Below are positions 42,596-51,081 of a DNA stretch of 64,000 nucleotides, piece by piece (position 1 is the first letter of the stretch; each line of letters opens with the position of its first letter). Origin of the DNA: Paenibacillus cremeus (GTDB lineage Bacteria; Bacillota; Bacilli; Paenibacillales; NBRC-103111); NCBI RefSeq assembly GCF_007786445.1, contig NZ_VNJI01000001.1, forward strand, positions 310,001 to 374,000. The letters are read 5' to 3'. The translations under genes and the position numbers were made by a program. The notes under the pieces are model-generated. The model worked only from the letters and a program-made list of their open reading frames with translations, did not search any database and had not been told where the DNA came from.

Positions 42596-45001
42596 ATGAG
42601 CATAAGCAAACCTATCCGCAAGGCGGCGGTCATCGGTTCGGGTGTCATGGGCTCGGGGATTGCCGCGCATTTGGCCAATTGCGGGATCGAATGCCTGCTG
42701 CTGGATCTGGTGCCGAAGCAGCTAACGGTGGAGGAGACGGCCAAGGGGCTGACGCTGGAGCATCCGGCGGTGCGCAACAGGCTGGCTGCCGGTGCCATTG
42801 CAAGGCTGGCGAAGCAGAAGCCGGCGCCGCTCTATGACGATAGCTTTGCGAAGCGGATCACGCCGGGCAATATTAGCGATCATTTGGCGCAGATTGCCGG
42901 GGTCGACTGGGTGATCGAGGTCATCGTCGAAAACCAGCAGGCCAAACAGGACCTGCTCGCCCAAATCGAGCTCCATTGGAAGCCGGGAACGTTCGTTACT
43001 ACGAACACCTCAGGCATTTCGGTGAATGCGATGTCGGCGGGGTGCGGGGAGGCGTTCCGGCGTCATTTTCTGGGCACGCATTTCTTCAACCCGGCCCGCT
43101 ATATGAAGCTGCTGGAGTTCATTCCTGGCGAGCATACGGACCCGGAGGTGGTGGCGGGGCTGAAGCAGTTTTGCGAAACGCGTCTGGGCAAAACGGTGGT
43201 GATCGCCAAGGATACGCCGAATTTTATCGCCAACCGGATCGGCACGTACGGGCTGCTCGTCACGCTGCAGGAGATGGTAGACAACGGCTTCCGCATCGAA
43301 GAGGTAGACGCCGTCACCGGGCCTGCCATGGGGCGGCCGAAAAGCGCGACCTTCCGCACGCTCGATCTCGTCGGTCTGGATACATTCATGCATGTGGCGA
43401 ATAACGTGTTTACGAATGTGAGCGATCCGCAAGAAAAAGCGGTGTTTGACGTCCCGAACGTGCTGAAAACGATGGTCGAGCGCGGCTGGCTCGGGGAAAA
43501 AGCGGGGCAGGGCTTCTATTTGAAGCAAAAGGGAGCGGACGGGGGCAGTGTCATTTTGTCGCTGGATTTGGCGGCGATGGCATATGTTCCTCAACGTAAG
43601 GTGGCGTCGGTATCACTGGATGCAGCCAAACGCGCCAAAGGTGCGGGGGCACGCACGAAAGCGCTGATCGAAGCGGGGGATAAGTACTCCCTGCTCGCGT
43701 GGAACATTTTGAAAAAGGTGCTGCTCTACTCGGCTGACAAGGTGGGGGAAATTGCAGGCTCGATCCATGAGATCGACGAGGCGATGAAGTGGGGCTTTAA
43801 CTGGGAGCTCGGGCCTTTCGAAACCTGGGACGCGATCGGGCTGGCGAAGTCGGTGGAGCGGATGGAGGCGGAGGGCGATTCCGTGCCGGCTTGGGTGAAG
43901 GCGTGGATTGCCGAGGGGCATGCGGCGTTTTATGAGAAGCGGGATGGCGGGCGGTTTTTCGTGCACGACGGGCAGCTTCGCAAGCTGGAGATGCCGCCGG
44001 AGGCGATTTCGCTTCGTGAGCTGAAGGAGCAGGGCCGGGTGGTGCGGTCCAACAGCGGCGCGAGCTTGATCGATCTGGGCGACGGGGTCGCGTGCCTGGA
44101 GTTCCATTCGCCGAACAATGCGATTGGCGCGGATATTTTGCATATGATCCGGCAGAGTACGGAGGCGGTGCGGGACGGTTTTGACGGGCTGGTGATTGCA
44201 AATCAGGGCAAAAATTTTTGCGTCGGCGCGAACCTCGTGATGCTGCTGATGGAGGCGCAGGACGGAGAGTGGGATGAAATTGACGGGATTATCCGGCTGT
44301 TTCAAAGCACGATGTACCGCTTGAAGCGGTTCGAGAAGCCGGTAGTGGCGGCGCCCCACCGCATGACGCTGGGCGGGGGCGTGGAGGCGTGCATGCCGGC
44401 GGATCAAGTGATCGCTTCCGCGGAGACCTATTACGGGCTCGTCGAGGTCGGCGTGGGCCTGATCCCCGCAGGGGGCGGCTGCAAGGAGCTGGCGCTTAGA
44501 GCGAGTCTTAGCGCGACGCATCCGGAAGCGGATATTCAGCCGTATGTGAACCGCGCTTTCGAGACGATCGGCCTCGCGAAGGTGTCAACCAGTGGGCATG
44601 ACGCGATCCGGATGGGGCTGATGCGGCCCGGCGACCGGGTCGTGACGAATCCGGATCATCAGATCTATGAGGCGAAGCAGGCGGTTTTACGCTTGGTGCA
44701 AGCGGGCTACGAGCCGGAGCGCGAGGAGAAGTTCCGCGTGGCGGGCGCCGACGGCAAATCGGTGCTGCTCACCGGCGCGCAGGCGATGCGCCACGGCGGC
44801 TACATCAGTGAGCACGATCTGAAGATCGCGGCGAAGCTTGCGCATGTGCTCGCTGGCGGCGATGTCCCGGCGGGGACGCTGGTGACCGAGCAATATTTGC
44901 TCGAGCTGGAGCGTGAGGCGTTCCTCAGCCTCTGCGGCGAGCCAAAGACGCAGCAGCGGATGCAGCACATGCTGACGAAGGGCAAGGCGCTGCGGAATTA
45001 G
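42596..45001 (+). CDS. fadN: 3-hydroxyacyl-CoA dehydrogenase / enoyl-CoA hydratase, FadN type
   Basis: This bifunctional beta-oxidation enzyme hydrates enoyl-CoA and oxidises 3-hydroxyacyl-CoA with NAD. The 801-residue protein begins with the NAD fold (AAVIGSGVMGSGIAAHLANCGIECLLLD), followed by HFLGTHFFNPARYMKLLEFIPG and KDTPNFIANRIGTYG (dehydrogenase). The C-terminal third is a crotonase domain (GLVIANQGKNFCVGANLVMLL, the oxyanion-hole motif; PHRMTLGGGVEACMPADQVIAS). This order, dehydrogenase first, is that of Bacillus FadN (YusL), not E. coli FadB. GGAGGTG sits before ATG 42596. fadA follows beyond array C. Confidence 0.94.
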   Translation: MSISKPIRKAAVIGSGVMGSGIAAHLANCGIECLLLDLVPKQLTVEETAKGLTLEHPAVRNRLAAGAIARLAKQKPAPLYDDSFAKRITPGNISDHLAQIAGVDWVIEVIVENQQAKQDLLAQIELHWKPGTFVTTNTSGISVNAMSAGCGEAFRRHFLGTHFFNPARYMKLLEFIPGEHTDPEVVAGLKQFCETRLGKTVVIAKDTPNFIANRIGTYGLLVTLQEMVDNGFRIEEVDAVTGPAMGRPKSATFRTLDLVGLDTFMHVANNVFTNVSDPQEKAVFDVPNVLKTMVERGWLGEKAGQGFYLKQKGADGGSVILSLDLAAMAYVPQRKVASVSLDAAKRAKGAGARTKALIEAGDKYSLLAWNILKKVLLYSADKVGEIAGSIHEIDEAMKWGFNWELGPFETWDAIGLAKSVERMEAEGDSVPAWVKAWIAEGHAAFYEKRDGGRFFVHDGQLRKLEMPPEAISLRELKEQGRVVRSNSGASLIDLGDGVACLEFHSPNNAIGADILHMIRQSTEAVRDGFDGLVIANQGKNFCVGANLVMLLMEAQDGEWDEIDGIIRLFQSTMYRLKRFEKPVVAAPHRMTLGGGVEACMPADQVIASAETYYGLVEVGVGLIPAGGGCKELALRASLSATHPEADIQPYVNRAFETIGLAKVSTSGHDAIRMGLMRPGDRVVTNPDHQIYEAKQAVLRLVQAGYEPEREEKFRVAGADGKSVLLTGAQAMRHGGYISEHDLKIAAKLAHVLAGGDVPAGTLVTEQYLLELEREAFLSLCGEPKTQQRMQHMLTKGKALRN

Positions 45002-45023
45002 GCGGTTGCCGTGAGGGTGCTGG

Positions 45024-45396
45024 CGAGGGAGTAAAGCGGGATTGCCGCTTTGGAGCGTGCCCGAGGGCCTGGGCGAGAGAGTAAAGCGGGATATCCGCTT
45101 TGGAGCGTGCCCGAAGGGCCCGGGAGGGTGAGTAAAGCGGCATATCCGCTTTGGAGTGTGCCCGAAGGGCCCGGGGCGAGTGCGTAAAGCGGGATTGCCG
45201 CTTTGGAGCGTGCCCGAGGGACTGGGCGAGTGCGTAAAGCGGGATTGCCGCTTTGGAGTGTGCCCGAAGGGCCCGGGCGAGCGTGTAAAGCGGAATATCC
45301 GCTTTGGAGTGTGCCCGAAGGGCCCGGGGCGAGTGAGTAAAGCGGGATTGCCGCTTTGGAGTGTACCCGCTGGCCCAAGGAGAGCGAGTAAAGAAA
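45024..45396 (+). repeat. 51-bp tandem hairpin array (array C) between fadN and fadA
   Basis: Seven copies of the CCGCTTTGG landmark occur at 50-52-base steps (GCTTTGG at 45047, 45097, 45148, 45200, 45250, 45301, 45353). Units run AGTAAAGCGGGATTGCCGC, then TTTGGAGCGTGCCCGA, then AGGGCCCGGGCGAG, so they are homologous to array B, with the loop changed from AAAAG to ATTGC or ATATC. A last partial unit (GAGAGCGAGTAAAG) ends just before the fadA ribosome binding site. No gene is present. Confidence 0.9.
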
Positions 45397-45412
45397 TGTG
45401 AGGTGAAACCAT

Positions 45413-46609
45413 ATGAGTACAAATCCCAGAGATCCGGTAATCGTGTCGATCGTGCGGACGGCGGTGGGTAAGGCGAAGCGGGGCAGCCTTGCACAGACGC
45501 GGGCCGAGGATCTCGGCAAAGCAGTGCTGCAGGCGGCCGTCGATCGGGTGCAAGGACTGCGCAAGGAAGAGGTCGAGGACATCATCATCGGCTGCGCGAT
45601 GCCGGAGGGGGAGCAGGGGCTCAACTTCGCGCGCATCATGTCGCTATACGCGGGGTTTCCGGTGACGGTGCCGGCGCTGACGGTCAACCGGTTTTGCTCG
45701 TCGGGGCTGCAGACGATCGCCATGGCAGCGGAGCGCATACGGCTTGGCGATGCGGATGTGATTATCGCCGGGGGCGTAGAGAGTATGAGCCACGTACCGA
45801 TGGCCGGCTTCAAGCCGGCGCCCCACCCGTACCTGGCGGAGCATATGCCGCAGGTGTACATGGGCATGGGGCACACGGCGGAGCTGGTAGCGGAGCGCTT
45901 CGGCGTCTCGCGCGAGGCGCAGGATCAGTTCGCCGTCAGCTCGCACCGTAAGGCGGCGGAGGCGCTCCGGCAGGGACGGTTCAAGGAGGAGATCGTCCCC
46001 TTGACCGTCGCGATGGCGCAGTTTGACGAGCAGCACAGCAAGGTGACGAAGCGCGAGTTCGTCTTCGACACGGATGAAGGCGTACGAGCGGATACAACGG
46101 AGCAGGCGCTGAGCCGGCTGCAGCCGGCCTTCAAGCTCGGCGGCACGGTGACGGCGGGCAATGCCTCGCAGATGAGCGATGGAGCGGCGGCGGCGGTCGT
46201 CATGAGCCGGGAAAAAGCGGACGCGCTCGGCCTCACGCCGTTGGCCACGTTCCGCGCCTTTGCGCTGGCGGGCGTCGAGCCGGAAATTATGGGCGTCGGC
46301 CCGGTGGAGGCCATCCCGAAAGCGCTTCGCAGAGCTGGCCTCACGCTGGACGACATTCAGCTCTTTGAGCTGAACGAGGCGTTCGCATCCCAGTGCCTGC
46401 ACGTCGTGCGCGCGCTGGAGATCGACGAAACAAAGGTCAATGTCAACGGCGGCGCCATTGCGCTCGGCCACCCGCTCGGCTGCACGGGAGCGAAGCTCGC
46501 TACTACGCTGATCCATGAGCTGCGCCGCAGAGGCGGTGGATACGGCGTCGTGTCGATGTGTATCGGCGGCGGAATGGGGGCAGCGGGCGTATTCGAGGTT
46601 CATAGCTAA
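45413..46609 (+). CDS. fadA: Acetyl-CoA C-acyltransferase (thiolase) FadA
   Basis: This enzyme performs the last step of beta-oxidation, splitting 3-ketoacyl-CoA. The 398-residue protein has the nucleophilic cysteine in LTVNRFCSSGLQTIAMAAERI, GGVESMSHVPM, NEAFASQCLHVVRAL (the histidine-containing block is varied), GGAIALGHPLGCTGAKL with the catalytic histidine, and MCIGGGMGAAGVFE with the second cysteine. GAGGTG lies before ATG 45413. It is placed between fadN and fadE as in Bacillus fadNAE. Confidence 0.95.
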   Translation: MSTNPRDPVIVSIVRTAVGKAKRGSLAQTRAEDLGKAVLQAAVDRVQGLRKEEVEDIIIGCAMPEGEQGLNFARIMSLYAGFPVTVPALTVNRFCSSGLQTIAMAAERIRLGDADVIIAGGVESMSHVPMAGFKPAPHPYLAEHMPQVYMGMGHTAELVAERFGVSREAQDQFAVSSHRKAAEALRQGRFKEEIVPLTVAMAQFDEQHSKVTKREFVFDTDEGVRADTTEQALSRLQPAFKLGGTVTAGNASQMSDGAAAAVVMSREKADALGLTPLATFRAFALAGVEPEIMGVGPVEAIPKALRRAGLTLDDIQLFELNEAFASQCLHVVRALEIDETKVNVNGGAIALGHPLGCTGAKLATTLIHELRRRGGGYGVVSMCIGGGMGAAGVFEVHS

Positions 46610-46641
46610 CATTGCTTACATTCGATGTAACGAGCATAACC

Positions 46642-46722
46642 AATAGCTGCCTTCCGAGCGCCTAATGTTGTTCAAAATCGGGGAGTGCAGCCAATAGTTG
46701 CTTCAAAAGCAGCTAGTACATG
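46642..46722 (+). repeat. Two hairpins 51 bp apart (array D) between fadA and fadE
   Basis: CAATAGCTGCCTTCCGAGCG (from 46641) and CAATAGTTGCTTCAAAAGCA (from 46692) start exactly 51 bases apart and match at 17 of the first 27 positions. The second forms TAGTTGC/GCAGCTA with a seven-base loop; the first is a weaker, eroded stem. The spacing equals that of the other arrays although the sequence differs. The rest of the 194-base gap shows no gene. Confidence 0.55.
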
Positions 46723-46803
46723 AAGCGTGCTTCAAATCCGTCCATCAGCACGCTTTTGCACCCGCAGCCAAGCCATCGTCAACGAAGAAGGGAGAGGATC
46801 GGG

Positions 46804-48576
46804 ATGAGCCGCATCACAGGCGGAAGCTTCATCATAGAGGAGATCGACTGTCAGCAGGTGTTCACACCGGAGGATTTCACCGAGGAGCAGCGGATGATCG
46901 CTCAGACGACCGTCGATTTTGTTACCGGGGAGGTCGCTCCGCACGATGAAGCCATCGAAAAGCTAAACTACGAGCTGACGGTCGAGCTGCTCCACAAGGC
47001 TGGAGAGCTGGGCCTGCTCGGCGCGGATGTGCCGGAGGCGTATGGGGGCCTCGGCCTCGACAAAATCAGTTCGACGCTCATCGGCGAGAAGCTGTCGAAG
47101 GCGTCATCGTTCGCGCTCACTATCGGCGCGCATGTTGGCATCGGCACGCTGCCGATCGTCTACTTCGGCTCCGAGGAGCAGAAGCGGCGCTACCTGCCTA
47201 GGCTGGCGACCGGCGAGCTTATCGCCGCCTACTGCCTGACGGAGCCGTCCTCCGGGTCGGATGCGCTGGGCGCCAAAACGACCGCACGGCTGACGGAGGA
47301 TGGGCAGCATTATATTTTGAACGGGGCAAAGCAGTTTATTACGAATGCGGGGTTTGCTGACGTATTTATCGTGTATGCAAAAGTAAACGGCACCGACTTC
47401 AGTACCTTCATTGTCGAGCGAACGATGGAGGGCGTGAGCGTCGGCCCCGAGGAGAAAAAAATGGGCATCAAGGGCTCCTCGACCCGCCCCCTCATTCTCG
47501 AGGATGTGAAGGTGCCCGTCGGAAACCTCCTTTGGGAAGCGGGCAAAGGCCATCTGATCGCCTTCAACATCCTGAACATCGGCCGTTACAAGCTGGCGGC
47601 GGGCTGCCTCGGGGCCTCCAAGGATGCCATAGAGCTGGCCTCGGAATATGCCAATACAAGAAAGCAGTTCGGGCGCCCCATCTCGTCGTTTCCGCTCATC
47701 GGCCGCAAGCTCGCGGACATGAATATCCGCACCTTCGTGCTGGAGAGTATGGTGTACCGTACGGGGGGGCTATTTGAAGACGGCCTGAGCGGCTTGGATC
47801 ATACCGGTCCGCAGATCGGCGTCCAATCGGCCAAAGCGATCGCGGAATTTGCCATTGAATGCTCAATCAACAAGGTGTTTGGCTCGGAAACACTCAGCTT
47901 CGCGGTCGATGAGGGCGTTCAAATTCACGGCGGCTACGGCTTCATCCAAGAGTACAAAATCGAGCGCATGTACCGTGATTCGCGGATCAACCGGATTTTT
48001 GAGGGGACCAATGAAATCAACCGGCTGCTCATTCCCGGCACGCTGTTCAAACGGGCGCTCAAAGGCGAGCTGCCGCTCATGCAAAAGGCGGTGGCGCTGC
48101 AATCGGAGCTGATGGAGCTGATGCCGGCGGGGCAAACGTTCGACGGACCGCTGGAGCAGGAGGCGCATCTCCTCGCCATGACCAAAAAAATATTTCTCAT
48201 GGTCGGGGCGCAGGCGGTTCAAAGCTACCAGATGGCGCTGGAGCAGGAACAAGAAATTCTCGCCATCCTGGCCGATCTGATGATTGCCGTGTATGCCATG
48301 GAAAGCGCGCTGCTCCGCACGCAAAAGCTCCTCGCCGCCGTCGGGGAAGCGAAGGCGCTTAACGCCATACAGATGACAACAGCATACATCCATGACACGT
48401 TTACCAGTGTGGAGGCGTGGGCCAAAGAGGCGCTGTGCGCGATGGAGACCGGCGATGTGCTGCGCACCCAGCTCTCGATTCTCAAAAAGCTGACGCGAAC
48501 CGTCCCCGTCGACCGCATCGCCCTCAAAAAAACGATCGCCGCCCGAGTCATCGAAGCTGAGAAGTACGTCGTTTAG
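46804..48576 (+). CDS. fadE: Acyl-CoA dehydrogenase FadE
   Basis: This FAD enzyme carries out the first oxidation of acyl-CoA and hands electrons to EtfAB. The 590-residue protein has an N-terminal helical domain (FTEEQRMIAQTTVDFVTGEVAPHDEAIEKL), a substrate/FAD segment (AAYCLTEPSSGSDALGAKTTARL and GAKQFITNAGFADVFIVYAKV), the region GRYKLAAGCLGASKDAIELASEYANTRKQFGRPISSFPLIGRKLADM, and RDSRINRIFEGTNEINRLLIPG with the catalytic glutamate region. A C-terminal extension of about 180 residues is typical of Bacillus FadE (YusJ, about 594). GGGAGAGG precedes ATG 46804. Confidence 0.94.
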   Translation: MSRITGGSFIIEEIDCQQVFTPEDFTEEQRMIAQTTVDFVTGEVAPHDEAIEKLNYELTVELLHKAGELGLLGADVPEAYGGLGLDKISSTLIGEKLSKASSFALTIGAHVGIGTLPIVYFGSEEQKRRYLPRLATGELIAAYCLTEPSSGSDALGAKTTARLTEDGQHYILNGAKQFITNAGFADVFIVYAKVNGTDFSTFIVERTMEGVSVGPEEKKMGIKGSSTRPLILEDVKVPVGNLLWEAGKGHLIAFNILNIGRYKLAAGCLGASKDAIELASEYANTRKQFGRPISSFPLIGRKLADMNIRTFVLESMVYRTGGLFEDGLSGLDHTGPQIGVQSAKAIAEFAIECSINKVFGSETLSFAVDEGVQIHGGYGFIQEYKIERMYRDSRINRIFEGTNEINRLLIPGTLFKRALKGELPLMQKAVALQSELMELMPAGQTFDGPLEQEAHLLAMTKKIFLMVGAQAVQSYQMALEQEQEILAILADLMIAVYAMESALLRTQKLLAAVGEAKALNAIQMTTAYIHDTFTSVEAWAKEALCAMETGDVLRTQLSILKKLTRTVPVDRIALKKTIAARVIEAEKYVV

Positions 48577-48614
48577 CGCCTGCTAGCTGTGCATCCTACA
48601 ACAGGAGAATCGGG

Positions 48615-50318
48615 GTGGTCGTGATGGCCGATAAACCGTGGATCAAGCATTATCCCAGTGAGGTACCGCTGACCTATGATTACCCGAAACGGAATTTGGC
48701 CCATTTGTTAACGGATTCTGCCGCAGCTTACCCGAACCAGCTGGCTATCGATTTTTTAGGGAAAAAAATGACCTACCAGCAGCTCCACGAATCGTCCTGC
48801 CGCTTTGCCCAGGCCCTGAAGCATCTGGGGGTGAGTAAAGGGGACCGCGTCGCCATTATGCTTCCGAACTGCCCGCAGACGGTGATCGCATATTTCAGTA
48901 TCCTGATGATCGGAGGGATTGTCGTGATGACGAACCCGCTCTACACGCCTCGCGAGCTCGAGCACCAGCTGAAGGATGCCGGGGTGAAGGTGATGGTGAC
49001 GCTGGATTTGCTTTTTGAGCGCGTCTCCAAGGTGGTTCAGCCGACCGGCATTCGCCAGCTGATCGTCACTTCGATAAAGGATTACCTGCCGTTTCCGTCC
49101 AATCTTTTGTACCCGCTGAAAGCGAAAAGGGATGGCGTGAAGCGTGACGTGGTGTATGGCGACGGCGTGTATGCCTTTACCAAGCTGCTTAGCCGGTTTG
49201 AGCCTGTTCCTTGTCTGGAGGAGGTCGATGCGGAGCGGGATTTGGCGGCGATTCAATATACGGGCGGGACGACTGGGGTTGCCAAAGGGGTCATGCTGAC
49301 CCACTATAACCTCGTGGCCAATACGATTCAAAACCGGCTTTGGAGCTACCGCTTGAAGCAGGCGGGGGAGGTGTACTTGGTTGCGCTTCCGTTTTTCCAC
49401 GTGTTTGGGCTGACGGTGCTGCTCAATCAAGGGGTGTATTTGGCGTCGAAGCTGGTGCTCCTTCCGCGGTTCGAGATCGGGCAGCTGCTGGAAACCATTC
49501 GCCGGACGAAGCCAACGATGTTCCCCGGCGCACCGACGATGTACATCGCGATGATTCATCATCCGGAGATCGATGAGTACGATTTGTCTTCCCTAAAGGT
49601 ATGCGTCAGCGGTGCGGCTCCCCTGCCTCTGGAGGTGCAGCAGCGATTTGAAGCCCTGTCGGGCAGCCGGCTCATCGAAGGCTATGGGCTGACGGAAGCG
49701 TCGCCGGTTACGCATGTCAACAACATTTGGGAGCTGCGCAAAAGCAGCTCGATCGGCATTCCCTATCCGGACACTGACGCGCGTGTGGTGGATGCGGAGA
49801 CGGGGGAGGAGTTGCCTGTCGGCGAGGTCGGGGAGCTGACGGTGCGCGGCCCGCAGGTGATGATGGGCTACTGGAACCGGCCCGAGGAGACGGCTAAGAC
49901 GGTGAAGGACGGATGGCTGTATACGGGTGATATGGCGCGGATGGATGAGGACGGTTTTTTTTACATTGTGGATCGGCGCAAGGATTTAATCATTGCAGGA
50001 GGGTACAATATTTATCCGCGTGAGGTGGAGGAGGTGCTGTTCGAGCATCCGGAGGTGGAGGAGGCCGCCGTGGCCGGAGTGAAGGATGCATACCGGGGGG
50101 AAACCGTGAAGGCGTACATCGTGCTGAAAAAAGACAGCGACGCCGATAGCGAGGAGCTGGGGCAATGGTGCCGGGAGCGATTGGCGGCTTATAAGGTGCC
50201 CCGGATTTACGAGTTCCGAGACAGCCTGCCGAAGTCGATGGTGGGCAAGGTGCTTCGGCGGAAGCTGCTGGAGGAGGAGGCGGAGCGGGCGAAGGAGGAT
50301 GCGCCGGATTCGTCTTGA
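48615..50318 (+). CDS. lcfA: Long-chain fatty acid-CoA ligase
   Basis: This enzyme activates fatty acids with ATP and CoA before beta-oxidation. The 567-residue protein has the AMP-binding motif IQYTGGTTGVAKGVMLTHYN, the A5 motif LIEGYGLTEASPVTH, the A7/A8 motifs LYTGDMARMDEDGFFYIVDRRKDLIIAGGYNIYPREVEEVL, and the final catalytic lysine in LPKSMVGKVLRRKL. The GTG at 48615 has AGGAG seven bases upstream; ATG 48624 is an alternative. In B. subtilis the orthologue lcfA also stands with fad and etf genes. An SCP2-like gene follows. Confidence 0.94.
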   Translation: MVVMADKPWIKHYPSEVPLTYDYPKRNLAHLLTDSAAAYPNQLAIDFLGKKMTYQQLHESSCRFAQALKHLGVSKGDRVAIMLPNCPQTVIAYFSILMIGGIVVMTNPLYTPRELEHQLKDAGVKVMVTLDLLFERVSKVVQPTGIRQLIVTSIKDYLPFPSNLLYPLKAKRDGVKRDVVYGDGVYAFTKLLSRFEPVPCLEEVDAERDLAAIQYTGGTTGVAKGVMLTHYNLVANTIQNRLWSYRLKQAGEVYLVALPFFHVFGLTVLLNQGVYLASKLVLLPRFEIGQLLETIRRTKPTMFPGAPTMYIAMIHHPEIDEYDLSSLKVCVSGAAPLPLEVQQRFEALSGSRLIEGYGLTEASPVTHVNNIWELRKSSSIGIPYPDTDARVVDAETGEELPVGEVGELTVRGPQVMMGYWNRPEETAKTVKDGWLYTGDMARMDEDGFFYIVDRRKDLIIAGGYNIYPREVEEVLFEHPEVEEAAVAGVKDAYRGETVKAYIVLKKDSDADSEELGQWCRERLAAYKVPRIYEFRDSLPKSMVGKVLRRKLLEEEAERAKEDAPDSS

Positions 50319-50385
50319 TTTGGAGAACAGGAGTAGCTCAAGGATCGCGCATCATCGATCAAGTACCTAGCGAGGCGAGGTGAGT

Positions 50386-50712
50386 ATGATGAGCATACGT
50401 GACGAATTTGAGCATATTATCGCTCGAATGAACGCCAATCCGGATCCGATCCGATCGCTGCAGGCGGTTTATCAGTTTAAGCTGGGGGAGGGCCAGTTTT
50501 TGCAGGTGAAGTTCCATTCCGGGCAGGTGGAGCTGTTCGACGGGACGCCTCTGAGGGCGGAGTGCCGCATTATTCTTAGTGAGCAAACGCTGCGGAAGCT
50601 GATCAACGATCAGCTGAATGCGGTCGCGGCCTATATGTCGGGGGCGCTGAAGGTGGAGGGGAAGCTGAGCCTGGCGTTCAAGCTGTCGGAGGTGCTGAAG
50701 GCTTATATTTGA
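50386..50712 (+). CDS. SCP2 sterol-carrier domain protein
   Basis: The 108-residue stand-alone SCP2 domain (IRDEFEHIIARMNANPDPIRSLQAVYQFKLGEGQFLQVKFHSGQVELFDGTPLRAECRIILSEQTLRKLINDQLNAVAAYMSGALKVEGKLSLAFKLSEVL) shows the strand pattern and the hydrophobic tunnel helix of the family. SCP2 domains bind lipids or acyl-CoA. As the last gene of the beta-oxidation locus it may hold or present acyl chains. The start is ATG 50386 or 50389 after GAGGTG; GTG 50380 is also in frame. It is 67 bases from lcfA, without a terminator between them. Confidence 0.85.
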   Translation: MMSIRDEFEHIIARMNANPDPIRSLQAVYQFKLGEGQFLQVKFHSGQVELFDGTPLRAECRIILSEQTLRKLINDQLNAVAAYMSGALKVEGKLSLAFKLSEVLKAYI

Positions 50713-50854
50713 TTACAGGTGCAGCCTGCTTCTTGTACGTTGAGAGGCGGGCTTGTTTGCATTAGGGGCTGTCCGGGAATCGGCGGGATCGAGTTCGCTG
50801 AGGAACGGCCTTTTTGTCGTGGGTATGAGGGGGACGAGCTATTAAAAATCCTTA

Positions 50855-50882
50855 TTGACAGCGCTTACAAATGGCGTATAAT
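50855..50882 (+). promoter_or_regulatory. Sigma-A promoter overlapped by a cre site
   Basis: TTGACA (50855-50860), a 16-base spacer and TATAAT (50877-50882) form a consensus promoter. TGACAGCGCTTACA (50856-50869) matches the cre consensus TGWAARCGYTWNCW at 13 of 14 positions and covers the -35 box, so CcpA should repress the next gene. The remaining 50713-51081 shows no gene; GC-rich hairpin-like DNA near 50728-50820 may end the fad transcript. Confidence 0.75.
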
Positions 50883-51081
50883 AATGGTATTAAAGGTCAG
50901 AAAAGGGTTAGAAAGTGTGAGTCATCAGCTCCCCGCATTGACTTTACTAGGAGGTGAGGCATCTAGCGAAACGTTTGCGCCAGTGCTGCAGGAAGCTAGG
51001 CTAATGCGGTGCTGCATCATTTTTCAACGGATTTGAGAAATGCTGCCTACTCACTATGGATATGTCGAAGGGAGATTTGTA

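Noticed and set aside
44687-45876. Long minus-strand frames through array C
   Set aside because: They are antisense to fadN and fadA and exist only because of the repeat period and high GC.
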